From an uncultured Bacteroidales bacterium (GTDB taxonomy: Bacteria; Bacteroidota; Bacteroidia; Bacteroidales; Muribaculaceae), in contig CADBDH010000006.1 of NCBI GenBank assembly GCA_902793405.1, forward strand, positions 1-64,000: a DNA stretch of 64,000 nt, in the 5' to 3' direction. How positions within the stretch are numbered: position 1 is the first letter of the stretch; the number at the start of each line of letters is the position of its first letter. Made by a program: the position numbers and the translations under genes. Positions 8,257 to 17,900 of this stretch are shown here, piece by piece. A model generated the notes under the pieces. It was given only the letters and a program-made list of their open reading frames with translations, did no database searches and was not told the DNA's origin.

Positions 8257-8946
8257 TTATGCCCAGCGGTAGTTGTCTTTGCCAGCGCCGAGTTCGAAGT
8301 GGTATTTGGCGATGCCCAGGTCCATGTGGGTGTAGCCAATCAGCGAGAAGCCTTTCTTGGCGCGCACACGGGGCAGTTGGCCGTCCTCGGCTGGCAGGAA
8401 TTCAAACGAGAACTTCTGCTGGTTCACTGCCGTGGGAGCCAATAGGGCCGCTTCGACACCGTAGCGGAACCAGTTGGGAGTTCTTTCGCTAACGTTGCTC
8501 ACCTGGTCGATGCGCTTGATCTTGTGTGGCACACCCTGCGTTTCCCCGTAGCCAATGGCGATGAAGGCTTTGATGATTTCGCCATCATTGAGGACGTAGG
8601 TCCCTGGCACTTTTGTATAACTCAGTCCTACCCAGCAGGTATTCAGCCCGATGGTTTGGGCAAACAATACCAACTGCTCGCCGAAGTAGCCGATGCGCTC
8701 GTCTAGGTCATCTGCTTTGACACCCGCCATGACGAGGTAGTCGGTCACTCCACGGAATTTGCCGTACTTGGCCAGTGTTCCCTGGAAGGCTTTCGGTTCG
8801 TTCCTTATCAGCTGGATGTGCAGCCTACCCTCGCGGTTCAGCGCATCTATCCTTTCTTGCAACGCATGCGCATCCGCATCACTTAACGGCTGCCCCTGAT
8901 ATGCCCTCACACTATGGCGGGCTTTTATGGCTTCTTGCAGTGTCAT
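8257..8946 (-). CDS. Nitroreductase-family protein (TM1586 type)
   Basis: 229 residues. The N-terminus (AIKARHSVRAYQGQPL) is the classic FMN-binding nitroreductase start. Later segments (GLNTCWVGLSY, IAIGYGETQG, LAPTAVNQQKFSFE, DLGIAKYHFELGA) fit the putative TM nitroreductase branch, in which two halves of the fold are repeated. The protein probably uses FMN and NAD(P)H; its acceptor is unknown. It has no signal peptide, so it should be cytoplasmic. On the minus strand a TATATTTG -7 box lies at 8973-8980, about 27 bases before the start. It converges with nahK. Confidence 0.8.
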   Translation of the reverse strand: MTLQEAIKARHSVRAYQGQPLSDADAHALQERIDALNREGRLHIQLIRNEPKAFQGTLAKYGKFRGVTDYLVMAGVKADDLDERIGYFGEQLVLFAQTIGLNTCWVGLSYTKVPGTYVLNDGEIIKAFIAIGYGETQGVPHKIKRIDQVSNVSERTPNWFRYGVEAALLAPTAVNQQKFSFEFLPAEDGQLPRVRAKKGFSLIGYTHMDLGIAKYHFELGAGKDNYRWA

Positions 8947-9067
8947 AATTCCTTCATGTTTAAGTTAGAATGCAAATATAGTACTTTTTCTTTACTTAGG
9001 TCATTCTTTCTGACGCACTTTGAATGTGAAGACAATTCAGGCGGCGCCTTGGATTTGCTCAAATAAA

Positions 9068-9099
9068 TTTGGCAAATCTCTCGGCTTGCACTAAATTTG
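9068..9099 (+). promoter_or_regulatory. Upstream copy of the murB promoter
   Basis: TTTG (9068-9071), 20 bases, TAAATTTG (9092-9099): a full consensus match. It starts transcription about 70 bases upstream of the second copy. Confidence 0.75.
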
Positions 9100-9136
9100 G
9101 ATAATTTCGGCGGCGCCTTGGATTTGCTCAAATAAA

Positions 9137-9168
9137 TTTGGCAAATCTCTCGGCTTGCACTAAATTTG
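9137..9168 (+). promoter_or_regulatory. Downstream copy of the murB promoter
   Basis: TTTG (9137-9140), 20 bases, TAAATTTG (9161-9168). Transcription should begin near 9175. That leaves about 15 bases to the ATG at 9190, or 30 to an in-frame ATG at 9205, so the start codon stays slightly uncertain. Confidence 0.8.
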
Positions 9169-9189
9169 CAGCCTTAAATCAATGCATCA

Positions 9190-10221
9190 ATGAAAGACAA
9201 GTCCATGCCCATCACCATTCAGCATCAATACTCACTGCTCAAGCACAACACCTTCGGGCTTGATGTCAAAGCAGAGCAGTTCATCAGCTACAAATCTGTT
9301 GATGAACTGGTTGAGATTCTGGCTAAGCTCAGGCGCGACGGCCAACGCATCCTGCACATCGGCAGTGGCAGCAATCTGCTGTTTACACGGGATTTTGAGG
9401 GTACCGTGCTGCATTCCGACATCCGGTTCATCGAATACGTTTCCCGCGATAGCCGGGAAGTGGTTGTCCGCGCCGGGTCAGGGACAATATGGGATGACTT
9501 CTGCGCCGAAATGGCCCGAAACAACATTTACGGGTCCGAGAACCTGTCCTACATCCCTGGCGAAGTCGGTGCAACGGCCATCCAGAACATCGGCGCCTAT
9601 GGCGTGGAAGTGGAATCCATCATCCGTGAGGTGGAAACCATCGAGGTAGCCACGGGCAGGCGACGGGTCTTTCAAGCAGCGGAATGTGAATTTGGATATC
9701 GCGACAGCATCTTCAAGAACCGTCTGAAGGGACTATACATCGTCACGGCGGTGGTATTTAGCCTTTCGGCCATACCTGTTTTCCATTTGGATTATGGCCC
9801 GTTACAGGAGTTCAAGAAACTGGACGTAGCACCCACGGCACAGGCCATCCGCGATGCGGTGATTGCCATACGGCAATCCAAGCTCCCCGAACCCACTGAA
9901 CTGGGCAGTGCGGGCAGTTTCTTCAAGAATCCGGTAGTGTCCATCGAAGCCTACCACCAACTGGCTGCCCGTTATACCGATGTGCCCCACTATGTGGTCG
10001 ACGAGAGTCAAGTAAAAATTCCCGCTGCATGGCTCATCGAGCAATGCGGATGGAAAGGCAAGCGCCATGGCGGAGCAGGAGTATATGAAAAACAGCCGCT
10101 GATCATTGTGAATGTGCACCAGGCATCACCTGCCGACATCATGGAACTGGCCGACATGATCAGGCAAAGCGTATTCGAGAAATTCAACATACCACTCAAT
10201 CCCGAAGTTAATTACATCTAA
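9190..10221 (+). CDS. murB: UDP-N-acetylenolpyruvoylglucosamine reductase
   Basis: 343 residues. MurB reduces UDP-GlcNAc-enolpyruvate to UDP-MurNAc, the second committed step of peptidoglycan synthesis, with FAD and NADPH in the cytoplasm. Visible signatures are HNTFGLDV, the FAD-binding IGSGSNLLF, YIPGEVGATAIQNIGAYG, FGYRDSIFK, the catalytic serine region LGSAGSFFKNP and the C-terminal NPEVNYI holding the conserved Glu. Length is normal. The gene sits behind a duplicated promoter and 16 bases before murA, so the two are almost certainly co-transcribed. An ATG at 9205 is an alternative start. Confidence 0.95.
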   Translation: MKDKSMPITIQHQYSLLKHNTFGLDVKAEQFISYKSVDELVEILAKLRRDGQRILHIGSGSNLLFTRDFEGTVLHSDIRFIEYVSRDSREVVVRAGSGTIWDDFCAEMARNNIYGSENLSYIPGEVGATAIQNIGAYGVEVESIIREVETIEVATGRRRVFQAAECEFGYRDSIFKNRLKGLYIVTAVVFSLSAIPVFHLDYGPLQEFKKLDVAPTAQAIRDAVIAIRQSKLPEPTELGSAGSFFKNPVVSIEAYHQLAARYTDVPHYVVDESQVKIPAAWLIEQCGWKGKRHGGAGVYEKQPLIIVNVHQASPADIMELADMIRQSVFEKFNIPLNPEVNYI

Positions 10222-10237
10222 TACACTTAAAAACAAT

Positions 10238-11548
10238 ATGGCATCTTTTATCGTAGAAGGAAACCACCGCCTGCACGGCGAAATCATACCTCAAGGAGCA
10301 AAAAACGAAGCGTTGCAGGTGATTTGTGCAACGCTGTTGACAGCCGATGAGGTCGTTATCGAGAACGTCCCTGACATCCTGGACGTGAACAACCTCATTC
10401 ACCTGCTCGGTGATATGGGCGTTATCGTCAAGAGTCTGGGCAATAGTACCTACAGCTTCAAGGCCGAACACATCAACACCGACTTTATCGAGAGCCAGGA
10501 CTTCATGACAAAGTGTGCCCGGTTGAGAGGTTCCGTCATGCTGATCGGTCCGCTGCTGAGCAGATTGGGCAAGATGTATTTTGCCAATCCTGGAGGCGAT
10601 AAGATTGGACGGCGACGCCTCGACACCCATTTCCGGGGCATCTGCAACCTGGGGGCAAGCTATACATTCGATAGCGAGAAAAAGGCCTATCGGTTTGAGA
10701 CCCAAGGCTCGCTGCAAGGAACCTATATGCTGCTCGACGAGGCTTCCCTGACCGGCACGGCCAACATCGTGATGGCTGCTGTAATGGCACACGGTACCAC
10801 AACCATCTATAACGCAGCGTGCGAGCCCTATGTCCAGCAACTGTGCCGAATGCTGAACCAGATGGGAGCAAAAATCACGGGCATAGCCTCCAACCTGCTC
10901 ACCATCGAAGGTGTGGACACGTTGCACGGGACCCGTCACCGCATTCTCCCCGACATGATTGAGGTGGGCAGTTTCATTGGCATGGCAGCCATGACGGGCA
11001 GTGAACTGACCATCAAGAACGTCTCTTGGGAGAACTTGGGAATCATCCCCTACAGCTTTCGCCGGCTGGGCCTGAAACTGGAAAAAAAGGGTGACGACAT
11101 GTTCATCCCTCGACAAGAGCACTATGAGGTGGAACGTTTCATGGATGGCTCTATCCTGACGCTGGCCGATGCGATTTGGCCGGGTCTCACGCCCGACCTG
11201 TTGAGTGTGATGCTGGTGGTCGCCACCCAGGCCAACGGCAGCATCCTGATTCATCAAAAGATGTTCGAGAGCCGCCTCTTCTTTGTGGACAAACTCATTG
11301 ATATGGGCGCCCAAATTATCCTGTGTGACCCGCACCGCGCCGTCGTTATCGGCCATGACCACCACATCCGTCTGCGGGCCAACCACATGGTATCGCCCGA
11401 CATCCGTGCCGGCATCGCCATGCTGATAGCCGCCATGAGTGCCGATGGCGTGAGCCGCATCGACCACATCGAACAGATTGACCGTGGATACACCAGGATT
11501 GAAGAACGCCTCAATGCCATCGGTGCCAAGATTACCCGCATCGACTGA
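10238..11548 (+). CDS. murA: UDP-N-acetylglucosamine 1-carboxyvinyltransferase, Asp active-site form
   Basis: 436 residues. MurA transfers enolpyruvate from PEP to UDP-GlcNAc, the first committed step of cell-wall synthesis. PQGAKNEAL near the N-terminus carries the conserved Lys-Asn pair. The active-site loop reads PGGDKIGRRR, so residue 121 is Asp where E. coli MurA has Cys115. Cys-to-Asp forms are known to resist fosfomycin because the drug alkylates that Cys. I recall the same GGDKIG loop in other Bacteroidales MurA, so this looks like lineage-normal intrinsic resistance rather than a new mutation. It follows murB after 16 bases. Confidence 0.95.
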   Translation: MASFIVEGNHRLHGEIIPQGAKNEALQVICATLLTADEVVIENVPDILDVNNLIHLLGDMGVIVKSLGNSTYSFKAEHINTDFIESQDFMTKCARLRGSVMLIGPLLSRLGKMYFANPGGDKIGRRRLDTHFRGICNLGASYTFDSEKKAYRFETQGSLQGTYMLLDEASLTGTANIVMAAVMAHGTTTIYNAACEPYVQQLCRMLNQMGAKITGIASNLLTIEGVDTLHGTRHRILPDMIEVGSFIGMAAMTGSELTIKNVSWENLGIIPYSFRRLGLKLEKKGDDMFIPRQEHYEVERFMDGSILTLADAIWPGLTPDLLSVMLVVATQANGSILIHQKMFESRLFFVDKLIDMGAQIILCDPHRAVVIGHDHHIRLRANHMVSPDIRAGIAMLIAAMSADGVSRIDHIEQIDRGYTRIEERLNAIGAKITRID

Positions 11549-11553
11549 CATTA

Positions 11554-11733
11554 GAGGTTGATGCAAAACTCACGCCTGAAAGGTTTAATCGAGCTTCGCT
11601 CGAAAAATTAAACAAAATCATTAATAAAATCAGAATAAATAATTGTTTTGATTGAATTTTATACAAATTTTTGTTTAATTTCTCGGCCGTAGGCCGATTT
11701 ATAGTTTTGTCAAATGAGTTTTGCAACAACCTC
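11554..11733. mobile_element. MITE-like palindromic element, 180 bp
   Basis: The termini GAGGTTGATGCAAAACTCA (11554-11572) and 11715-11733 are inverted repeats with one mismatch in 19 bases. Inside are two small hairpins, TCGAGC/GCTCGA (11589-11603) and TCGGCC/GGCCGA (11683-11697), around an AT-rich centre with ATTAAACAAAA on one side and its near-complement on the other. There is no coding capacity. It fills the gap after murA. Related elements lie at 37988-38166 and, as a half copy, at 50407-50473. Confidence 0.75.
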
Positions 11734-11742
11734 ATAAAAACC

Positions 11743-12777
11743 TCATCTTGACTTGAATTGTTGATACTGCTGCCAGGCATCGCCAAAATCGGCAGCCGGT
11801 TCGCCATCGAAGAATTGAGCCTGGCAATCGTCCTTGAAAGGTGCCCTGTTGCCGCAGATGATGCCGTCGTGGGCGACAATGGGCTGGAAGATGCCGCTGT
11901 TGTTGTGGGCGCGGTGGGTGTGCTCCGTGGCGAGGACGATGTCACGGCTTTTGTAACCAATGAGGTATTCATCGTAAGGGGGAATCAGGAGGCATTTGCC
12001 CTTGCGGAAACCCCGCGTGCGGCAGTCATCCGTCAGATAGAATTCCCGTCCTTTCCACTTCACAACGTGAATCGTATTGCCCAGCAAGGCAATGCCCTTG
12101 CGGCAGTCGCCGATGTTCAGCCCCGACCACCACACGAAGTCCTCGAGTGTAGCAGGCTGGCGGCTTTGGAAGTATTTGCGGGCAAAGCGCATCAGGGCCT
12201 CGTCACGGTCGATGGCGTTTCGCGGTCCCACTTTATCGGCCGCCAAGGCATAGGTGGCCTTCATGGGCAACAGGTCGCCGCTGCACAATGTCCCCGAGAG
12301 TTCAGCCATGCGTATGTGGTAGGACAATCGGTGGGCATCCATGCTGATATCCCGCTCGGCTAGAGCCTGGACGATATCCTCTTTCGTCACGCTCCCCTTG
12401 TCGGCAGCAGTCTGAGCAAGGATGTCCCGGATGTTAATCTGTTCCTTCTCGGGAATAGTGATTCGGTTGCTGCTCATCCATCCGCGGATAACGGCTATGC
12501 TCTTGGGAGCACACAGGTCGAGCATCCACCAGTAGTCATCGGCCGCAACCAACTGCCATGTGCCACGCATCAAGTGCAGACGGATAATTCGTCCGTCATC
12601 GTAAGCCGCCTTGAAAGCCCGGGCCGACGCTCTGCGCGTACGCATCGCCACCGCCCAACGCATCATGCGGTATTCCTGTGCCTGGATGGCCCCCATGTGG
12701 CTGACCACCTGGGCCGGATTGCTGAACTGCGGTGCGGCAAGCTGCTGATTGAGAAGTCGGATGGCTATCGGATTCAT
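11743..12777 (-). CDS. AlkZ-like DNA glycosylase (HTH_42 winged-helix family)
   Basis: 344 residues of the HTH_42 superfamily, which includes the AlkZ and YcaQ/AlkX DNA glycosylases. The N-terminal segment GAIQAQEYRMMRWAVAMR contains Q32-A-Q34, matching the Gln-x-Gln catalytic motif described for AlkZ-type enzymes, whereas YcaQ-type enzymes have Gln-x-Asp. Next come LHLMRGTWQLVAADDYWWML and a late FGDAWQQYQQF. AlkZ-type enzymes unhook bulky or crosslinked N-alkyl purines. It ends a minus-strand series of DUF4298, nitroreductase and lipoprotein genes, with 31 bases to DUF4298. The DNA-repair role is inferred from the family. Confidence 0.75.
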   Translation of the reverse strand: MNPIAIRLLNQQLAAPQFSNPAQVVSHMGAIQAQEYRMMRWAVAMRTRRASARAFKAAYDDGRIIRLHLMRGTWQLVAADDYWWMLDLCAPKSIAVIRGWMSSNRITIPEKEQINIRDILAQTAADKGSVTKEDIVQALAERDISMDAHRLSYHIRMAELSGTLCSGDLLPMKATYALAADKVGPRNAIDRDEALMRFARKYFQSRQPATLEDFVWWSGLNIGDCRKGIALLGNTIHVVKWKGREFYLTDDCRTRGFRKGKCLLIPPYDEYLIGYKSRDIVLATEHTHRAHNNSGIFQPIVAHDGIICGNRAPFKDDCQAQFFDGEPAADFGDAWQQYQQFKSR

Positions 12778-12808
12778 ACCCCGTTTTTTTACATCAAAAG
12801 AACCGCCC

Positions 12809-13105
12809 CTATTTTCCCTTTTTCAAGCGAGAGGTGAGTTCGCGGCAGTTGGTGAGGAGGTTCCAGATGCCGTCTTCGCTCAGGACGCCGCGCTTGAGGT
12901 CGGCGGGCAGGCGGCCGACCTCGTCGTCGGCCAGGTCCTGTTTCCACAGGTCGCTGCCATAGTACTCGTTGAGAGCAGCGATTGCCTCCTGGGCATCATC
13001 CCACTTGTCGAGGGCGGCCTCGAGGCGTTTCACGGCCGCCGAGGCACGATTGAGGCGGCGCTCCATCTTGCGGATGCGCGCCAACTGTTTCTTATTGTCA
13101 CTCAT
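12809..13105 (-). CDS. DUF4298 family small protein
   Basis: 98 residues, highly charged. The N-terminal half (about 5-45) looks like a helical coiled coil. The family signature is NEYYGSDLWKQDL followed by LKRGVLSEDGIWNLL. No signal peptide or membrane segment. The function of DUF4298 is unknown. It lies 4 bases after the secreted nitroreductase gene on the minus strand, so the two are probably translated from one message. Confidence 0.8.
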   Translation of the reverse strand: MSDNKKQLARIRKMERRLNRASAAVKRLEAALDKWDDAQEAIAALNEYYGSDLWKQDLADDEVGRLPADLKRGVLSEDGIWNLLTNCRELTSRLKKGK

Positions 13106-13109
13106 TGCG

Positions 13110-13718
13110 TTACTTGATGTATTTCACCTTGGACTCGTCGCGGGGCTTGGCTTCGGGCTGCTCATCGGGGTAGCCGATGGCTATGATGTAGTTGAGCTTG
13201 TAGTCCTCGGGGATATCGAGGCGGTCGAGGAAGAATTTGCACTTCTCGTTCGCCAGCAGGAAGCGCACGGGGCCACCCAGGCAGCAGGTGCCTAATCCCA
13301 GCGACTGTGCGGCCAGCATCATGTTCTCGCCCAGCAGACCGGCATCCAGTTCTCCCCCACCCTTGGCGGGAGTGCAAACGCAGATGAGGTTGGGCGCGTT
13401 GCGGAACATATTCTTGAAATGGGCATCACGCTTCACCTGGTCAGGATTCTCCTGCTTGTAAATTTCGGTCACATCAGCTATCAGCTGCTGGTCCTCGACC
13501 ACGCGGACAATCCACGGCTGGCGGTTCATGCCGCTGGGCGCATTGATGCCTGCACGCACCACGACTTCCAGCAGTTCATGCTCCACGGGTTTATCGAGAT
13601 ACTGACGCACCGAGCGGCGAGCCATAATGTTGTTGATTACCTCGTTTTCGTACACACTCTGGGCAGTCATACCCACTACGCTCAACATAGCCATAACGCA
13701 AAAAATCAATCGTTTCAT
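13110..13718 (-). CDS. Exported nitroreductase-family protein
   Basis: 202 residues. The first 19 or so (MKRLIFCVMAMLSVVGMTAQ) form a signal peptide. NNIMARRSVRQYLDKPVE, AGINAPSGMNRQPW and LGLGTCCLGGPVRF are FMN-binding nitroreductase motifs. An exported nitroreductase is unusual because FMN must be present in the periplasm; either the protein folds before export or the flavin is loaded outside. The electron acceptor is unknown. It precedes DUF4298 by 4 bases. Upstream (13722-13766) is a CTGTAAA/CTTTAAA heptamer repeat rather than a clear promoter. Confidence 0.8.
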   Translation of the reverse strand: MKRLIFCVMAMLSVVGMTAQSVYENEVINNIMARRSVRQYLDKPVEHELLEVVVRAGINAPSGMNRQPWIVRVVEDQQLIADVTEIYKQENPDQVKRDAHFKNMFRNAPNLICVCTPAKGGGELDAGLLGENMMLAAQSLGLGTCCLGGPVRFLLANEKCKFFLDRLDIPEDYKLNYIIAIGYPDEQPEAKPRDESKVKYIK

Positions 13719-13765
13719 CTCTCTTTAACCTGTAAACTGTAAACTTTAAACTGTAAACTTTAAAA

Positions 13766-14302
13766 CTAAAACACCACCTGGCGCTCGGGAGCCGAGAAGG
13801 AGAAGAATCGTGCCGTTGCATCGGTGATGTAGAGTACGGCCATGTTGTCGTCATCGGCCTTGTACATCGACTTGAGAGTCTCGTTGCGGTTCAGGAATTC
13901 CTCTTTCACCGCCAGCGTCTCGTCGGGCACAAGAGTGCCGCTCAATCGCATCCACTCGCTGCCGTTGGGCTTGAGGGCGCAGATTTCGAACTTGCCGTTC
14001 TTGGCCATCTGCTTGTAAACGTCCTTCACTTTGCCCGTCATGATGTACAGACGGTCGTTGATAATCTCTGAAACGCCGAAGGGACGCACACGGGGCTGGT
14101 CGCCGTCGACTGTGGCAATGAAGAATGCACCGCATTCCTTCAAGTAGGCCTGTACTTCTTGCATGTTCTGTTGCATAGTCTCTTTACTGATTGTGTCGTT
14201 AGTTGCTGTTTTGTTATCCTGGTTCGCGGTAGCCGGCGCCTGATTGTTCTGGCATGCGGCCAGCATCAGCAGGGTTGTAAAAATGAATAGAATCTTTTTC
14301 AT
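13766..14302 (-). CDS. Lipoprotein with pyridoxamine 5'-phosphate oxidase-like fold
   Basis: 178 residues from the ATG at 14302. An upstream in-frame ATG at 14326 is less likely because it would place eight residues before the signal peptide. MKKILFIFTTLLMLAAC is a lipoprotein signal with lipobox LAAC. After a Gln/Asn/Thr-rich linker, residues about 45-178 (ECGAFFIATVDGDQPRVRPFG, LYIMTGKVKDVYKQM, ARFFSF) fit the split-barrel flavin-binding family. A TATCTTTG -7 box lies on the minus strand at 14330-14337. It is probably membrane-anchored in the periplasm; with the adjoining exported nitroreductase it may form a small periplasmic flavin-redox pair. Confidence 0.75.
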   Translation of the reverse strand: MKKILFIFTTLLMLAACQNNQAPATANQDNKTATNDTISKETMQQNMQEVQAYLKECGAFFIATVDGDQPRVRPFGVSEIINDRLYIMTGKVKDVYKQMAKNGKFEICALKPNGSEWMRLSGTLVPDETLAVKEEFLNRNETLKSMYKADDDNMAVLYITDATARFFSFSAPERQVVF

Positions 14303-14368
14303 TGCAGTCAAGATAGTTAAATACAATTACAAAGATAATGAATAGATTTTAATCGACAATCCGTTTCA

Positions 14369-14710
14369 TCACTTTTTGTTGGTTTTCACCAGGTTATAGG
14401 AGTTGAGGACCAACTGCTTGAGGAGCGCGTCATCGACGTCGGAACCCAACTGAACACTTATCCAGTGACGCTTGTTGCCGTTGTAGGGCTTGCCGATGCC
14501 CTGGTAGCGCGCTTTGAGCTCGCCCATCTCATCAGGATCGCACTTGACGGTAACTGAGGAAAAATCGTCAATGTTAAAGTAGCAGAACATGTGCCCGCTC
14601 ACATAGAACACCAGAATCGTGAACTTCCCCCTCGAGAACTTCTCAAAGGGAGTACCCTCGCTCACCCCCGGCAACGACAAACAATATTCCCGAAACCCCT
14701 CAATATCCAT
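14369..14710 (-). CDS. MmcQ/YjbR family protein
   Basis: 113 residues. FREYCLSLPGVSEGTPF at the start, FYVSGHMFCYFNID in the middle and GKPYNGNKRHWISVQL near the end are typical of the MmcQ/YjbR family, which has a CyaY-like fold often annotated as DNA-binding. The cellular role is not well defined. It is complete and of normal length. Between it and the tricorn-like gene (14711-14956) are two copies of GAAAATCTGAAGTAC at 14745 and 14777. Confidence 0.8.
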   Translation of the reverse strand: MDIEGFREYCLSLPGVSEGTPFEKFSRGKFTILVFYVSGHMFCYFNIDDFSSVTVKCDPDEMGELKARYQGIGKPYNGNKRHWISVQLGSDVDDALLKQLVLNSYNLVKTNKK

Positions 14711-14956
14711 TCCCCAATTGCTTTAATGCTCCATCAAAAATGCAGAAAATCTGAAGTACTACTTCAAAAATTCAGCGAAAATCTGAAGTACGTTCGTCAT
14801 CAGTATAGTCTTTGAACTTGTGAATATCGCGTTTCATGCAGACAGGCTGCATTCATGATGATGGGCAAAGATAGTGTCATTTTTTGATATGTGGAAGGGG
14901 GATTCGGGGTTTTTATGTATCTTTGCGACAAACTAATAACCCAACTGAACATCAAT

Positions 14957-17900
14957 ATGACTATCAAAAGAAGAGTTGCGGCGATTGCCGCCGTGCTGCT
15001 GGCCATTGGTGCCACAGCACAAACAAATCCGTTGTGGATGCGCTTTAGCGCCATTTCGCCCGACGGGCAGACCATCGCGTTCTCCTACAAGGGGGACTTG
15101 TTTACCGTACCCACCCAGGGCGGAACGGCCCATCAGCTGACCAGTAACGCGGCCTATGACGCCTATCCCGTGTGGAGCCCCGACGGGCAGCGCGTAGCCT
15201 TTGCATCGGCACGCGAGGGGAGCCTTGACGTGTATATCGTCGATAAGGACGGCGGCACGCCCAAGCGCCTGACCACCGACAGCGGCAACGAAACGCCCCT
15301 GTGCTTCCTCGACAACGGTACGGTGCTGTTCGAGGCTACCAATATGCCCACGGCTCAGTCCATCCTGTTTGCCAGCCGCTCATTCCCCCAGGTCTATCAG
15401 GTGAGCACCAGCGGCGGCCGTGCGCGCCTGTACTCGGCACTGCCCATGCAGGACCTGAGCGTCAATGCCAATGGCGACATCCTGTATCACGACATCAAGG
15501 GCTACGAGGACCCCTATCGCAAGCACCACACCTCGTCCATCACGCGCGACGTGTGGCTGAAGCGCGACGGCAAGTTCACCAAGCTCACCGACTTCAACGG
15601 CGAGGACCGCACCCCGCGGTGGGCTCCCGACGGCAAGTCTTACTACTACCTGAGCGAGCAGGACGGCACATTCAACGTCTATAAGAACACCATCGGTGGC
15701 AAGGCTGTGCAACTCACCCGCCACAAGGGCAACCCTGTGCGCTTCTTGAGCGTTGCCAATAACGGTACCCTGTGCTACGGCTATAACGGCGAGATCTTCA
15801 CCCTGCGCGAGGGCAGCGAGCCCCAGCGCGTGGACATCACCATCAATGCCGACCGCAACGACAAAGAACTGATACGTCAGATCCAATCCAACGGCGCCAC
15901 CGCCATCAGCGTGTCGCCCAGCGGCAAGGAAGTGGCCTTTGTGATGCACGGCGACGTGTATGTGACCTCGGTGGACTACAAGACCACCAAGCAGGTCACC
16001 AATACGCCCGAGCAGGAGCGCACCATCGACTTCTCGCCCGACGGCCGCAGCATCGTCTATGACAGCGAGCGTGGCGGCATGTGGAGCATCTACCAGACCA
16101 GCATCAAGAACAAGGATGAGAAACTGTTCACCTATGCCACCGACCTGGTCGAGGAGCAGCTGACCAACACGGGCCACACCAGCATCCAGCCCGCCTACAG
16201 CCCCGACGGCAAGAGCGTGGCCTTCCTCGAGGACCGCGCCACCCTGCGCGCCGTTGACGTCAAAAGCAAGGCCGTGCGCACCCTGATGGACGGCAAGTAC
16301 ATCTACTCCTACAGCGACGGCGACGTGTGGTTTGAATGGAGTCCCGACAGCCGCTGGCTGCTTTCGTCCTACATCGGCGAAGGCGGCTGGAACAGCCAGG
16401 ACGTGGCGCTGGTCAACGCCAGCGGCAACGGCGAGGTGCACAACCTGACCGAGAGCGGCTACAACGAGGGCAACGCCAAGTGGGTGCTGGGCGGCAAGGC
16501 CATGATCTTCACCAGCGACCGTGCCGGTTTCCGCAGCCACGGCAGCTGGGGCACCGAGGACGACGTGTATATCATGTTCTTTGACCTGGACGCCTATGAC
16601 CGCTTCCGCATGACCAAGGAAGAGAAGGTCCTGCGCGAGGAGGCCGACAAGGAGCAGAAGAAAGAGGCCGACAAGGCTAAGGACGAAAAGAACACCAAGA
16701 AGAAAGACAACAAAAAGAAGAAAGGCGCCACCGAGGAGAAGCCCGCTGTTCCCGCCCTGCAATTTGACCTGGAGAACTGCCGTGACCGCATTGCGCGCCT
16801 GACGGTGAACTCGTCGCGTCTGGGCGACTACGTGCTCTCCAAGGGCGGCGACACGCTGTACTATCAGGCAGCCTTCGAGGGCGGCATGGACCTGTGGAAA
16901 CACGACCTGCGCGAGAACAAGACCGAAATCGTCCTCAAGGGTGTGGGCGGCGGCCAAATGATGGCCGACAAGGACGGCAAGAACCTGTTCCTGTGCACCG
17001 GCAAGGGCATCCAGAAGATTGACCTGGCCAAGGGCAAACCCGAGCCAATCAGTTTCGAGGCCAACTTCAACTACCGTCCCCAAGAGGAGCGCGAATACAT
17101 CTTCAACCACATCTGGCAACAAGTCAAGGACAAATTCTATGTCGAGGACATCCATGGCGTGGATTGGGAAGGCTACCGCGACAACTACAAGCGTTTCCTG
17201 CCCTACATCAACAACAACTACGACTTCCGCGACATGCTCAGCGAGATGTTGGGCGAACTCAACGGCTCGCACACCGGTGCCCGCTACAATCCCGAGGGCC
17301 CAAGCCTCAAGACGGCAGCCCTGGGCCTGTTCCTGGACGACAACTATCAAGGCGACGGACTGCGCATCGAGGAAGTCATCAAGCGTGGCCCCTTCGACGT
17401 GAAGAAGACGGGTGTGACCGCCGGCTGCATCATCGAGGCCATTGACGGCAACAGCATACCCGCCGGCGAGGACTACAACTGGATGCTCGACGGCAAGGCC
17501 GGCAAGCCTATCCGCGTCACCGTTTACAACCCGACGACCAAGAAGCGCTTCGACGTCAACGTCAAGGCCATCAGCAAGGGCGAACAAACGGAACTGCTCT
17601 ACAGGCGCTGGGTGGACCGCAACCGCGCACTGGTGGACAGCCTGTCCCATGGCCAGCTGGCCTATGTGCACGTCAAGGAGATGAACAGCGAGAGTTTCCG
17701 CACCGTCTATCGCGAACTGCTGAGCGACAAGAACCGCAACCGCAAGGCTGTCATCGTCGATGAACGCCACAACGGCGGCGGCTGGCTGCATGATGACCTG
17801 TGCACCCTGCTCAGCGGCAAGCAGTACCAGAGCTTTGTGCCCCACGGCAAGGTGGTGGGTGTGGACCCGTTCAACAAGTGGACCAAACCCTCGTGCGTGC

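Larger units (their letters stand above)
9040..9168. repeat. Tandem duplication of a 60-bp promoter segment
   Basis: Bases 9040-9099 and 9109-9168 are identical over 60 positions, at an offset of 69. Each copy begins GGCGGCGCC and ends TAAATTTG. Each copy contains a complete promoter. Confidence 0.9.

Noticed and set aside
8943..9131. Minus-strand 62-codon reading frame
   Set aside because: It is a translation of the duplicated murB promoter segment, which explains its internal repeat (SKSKAPP). No start signal precedes it.
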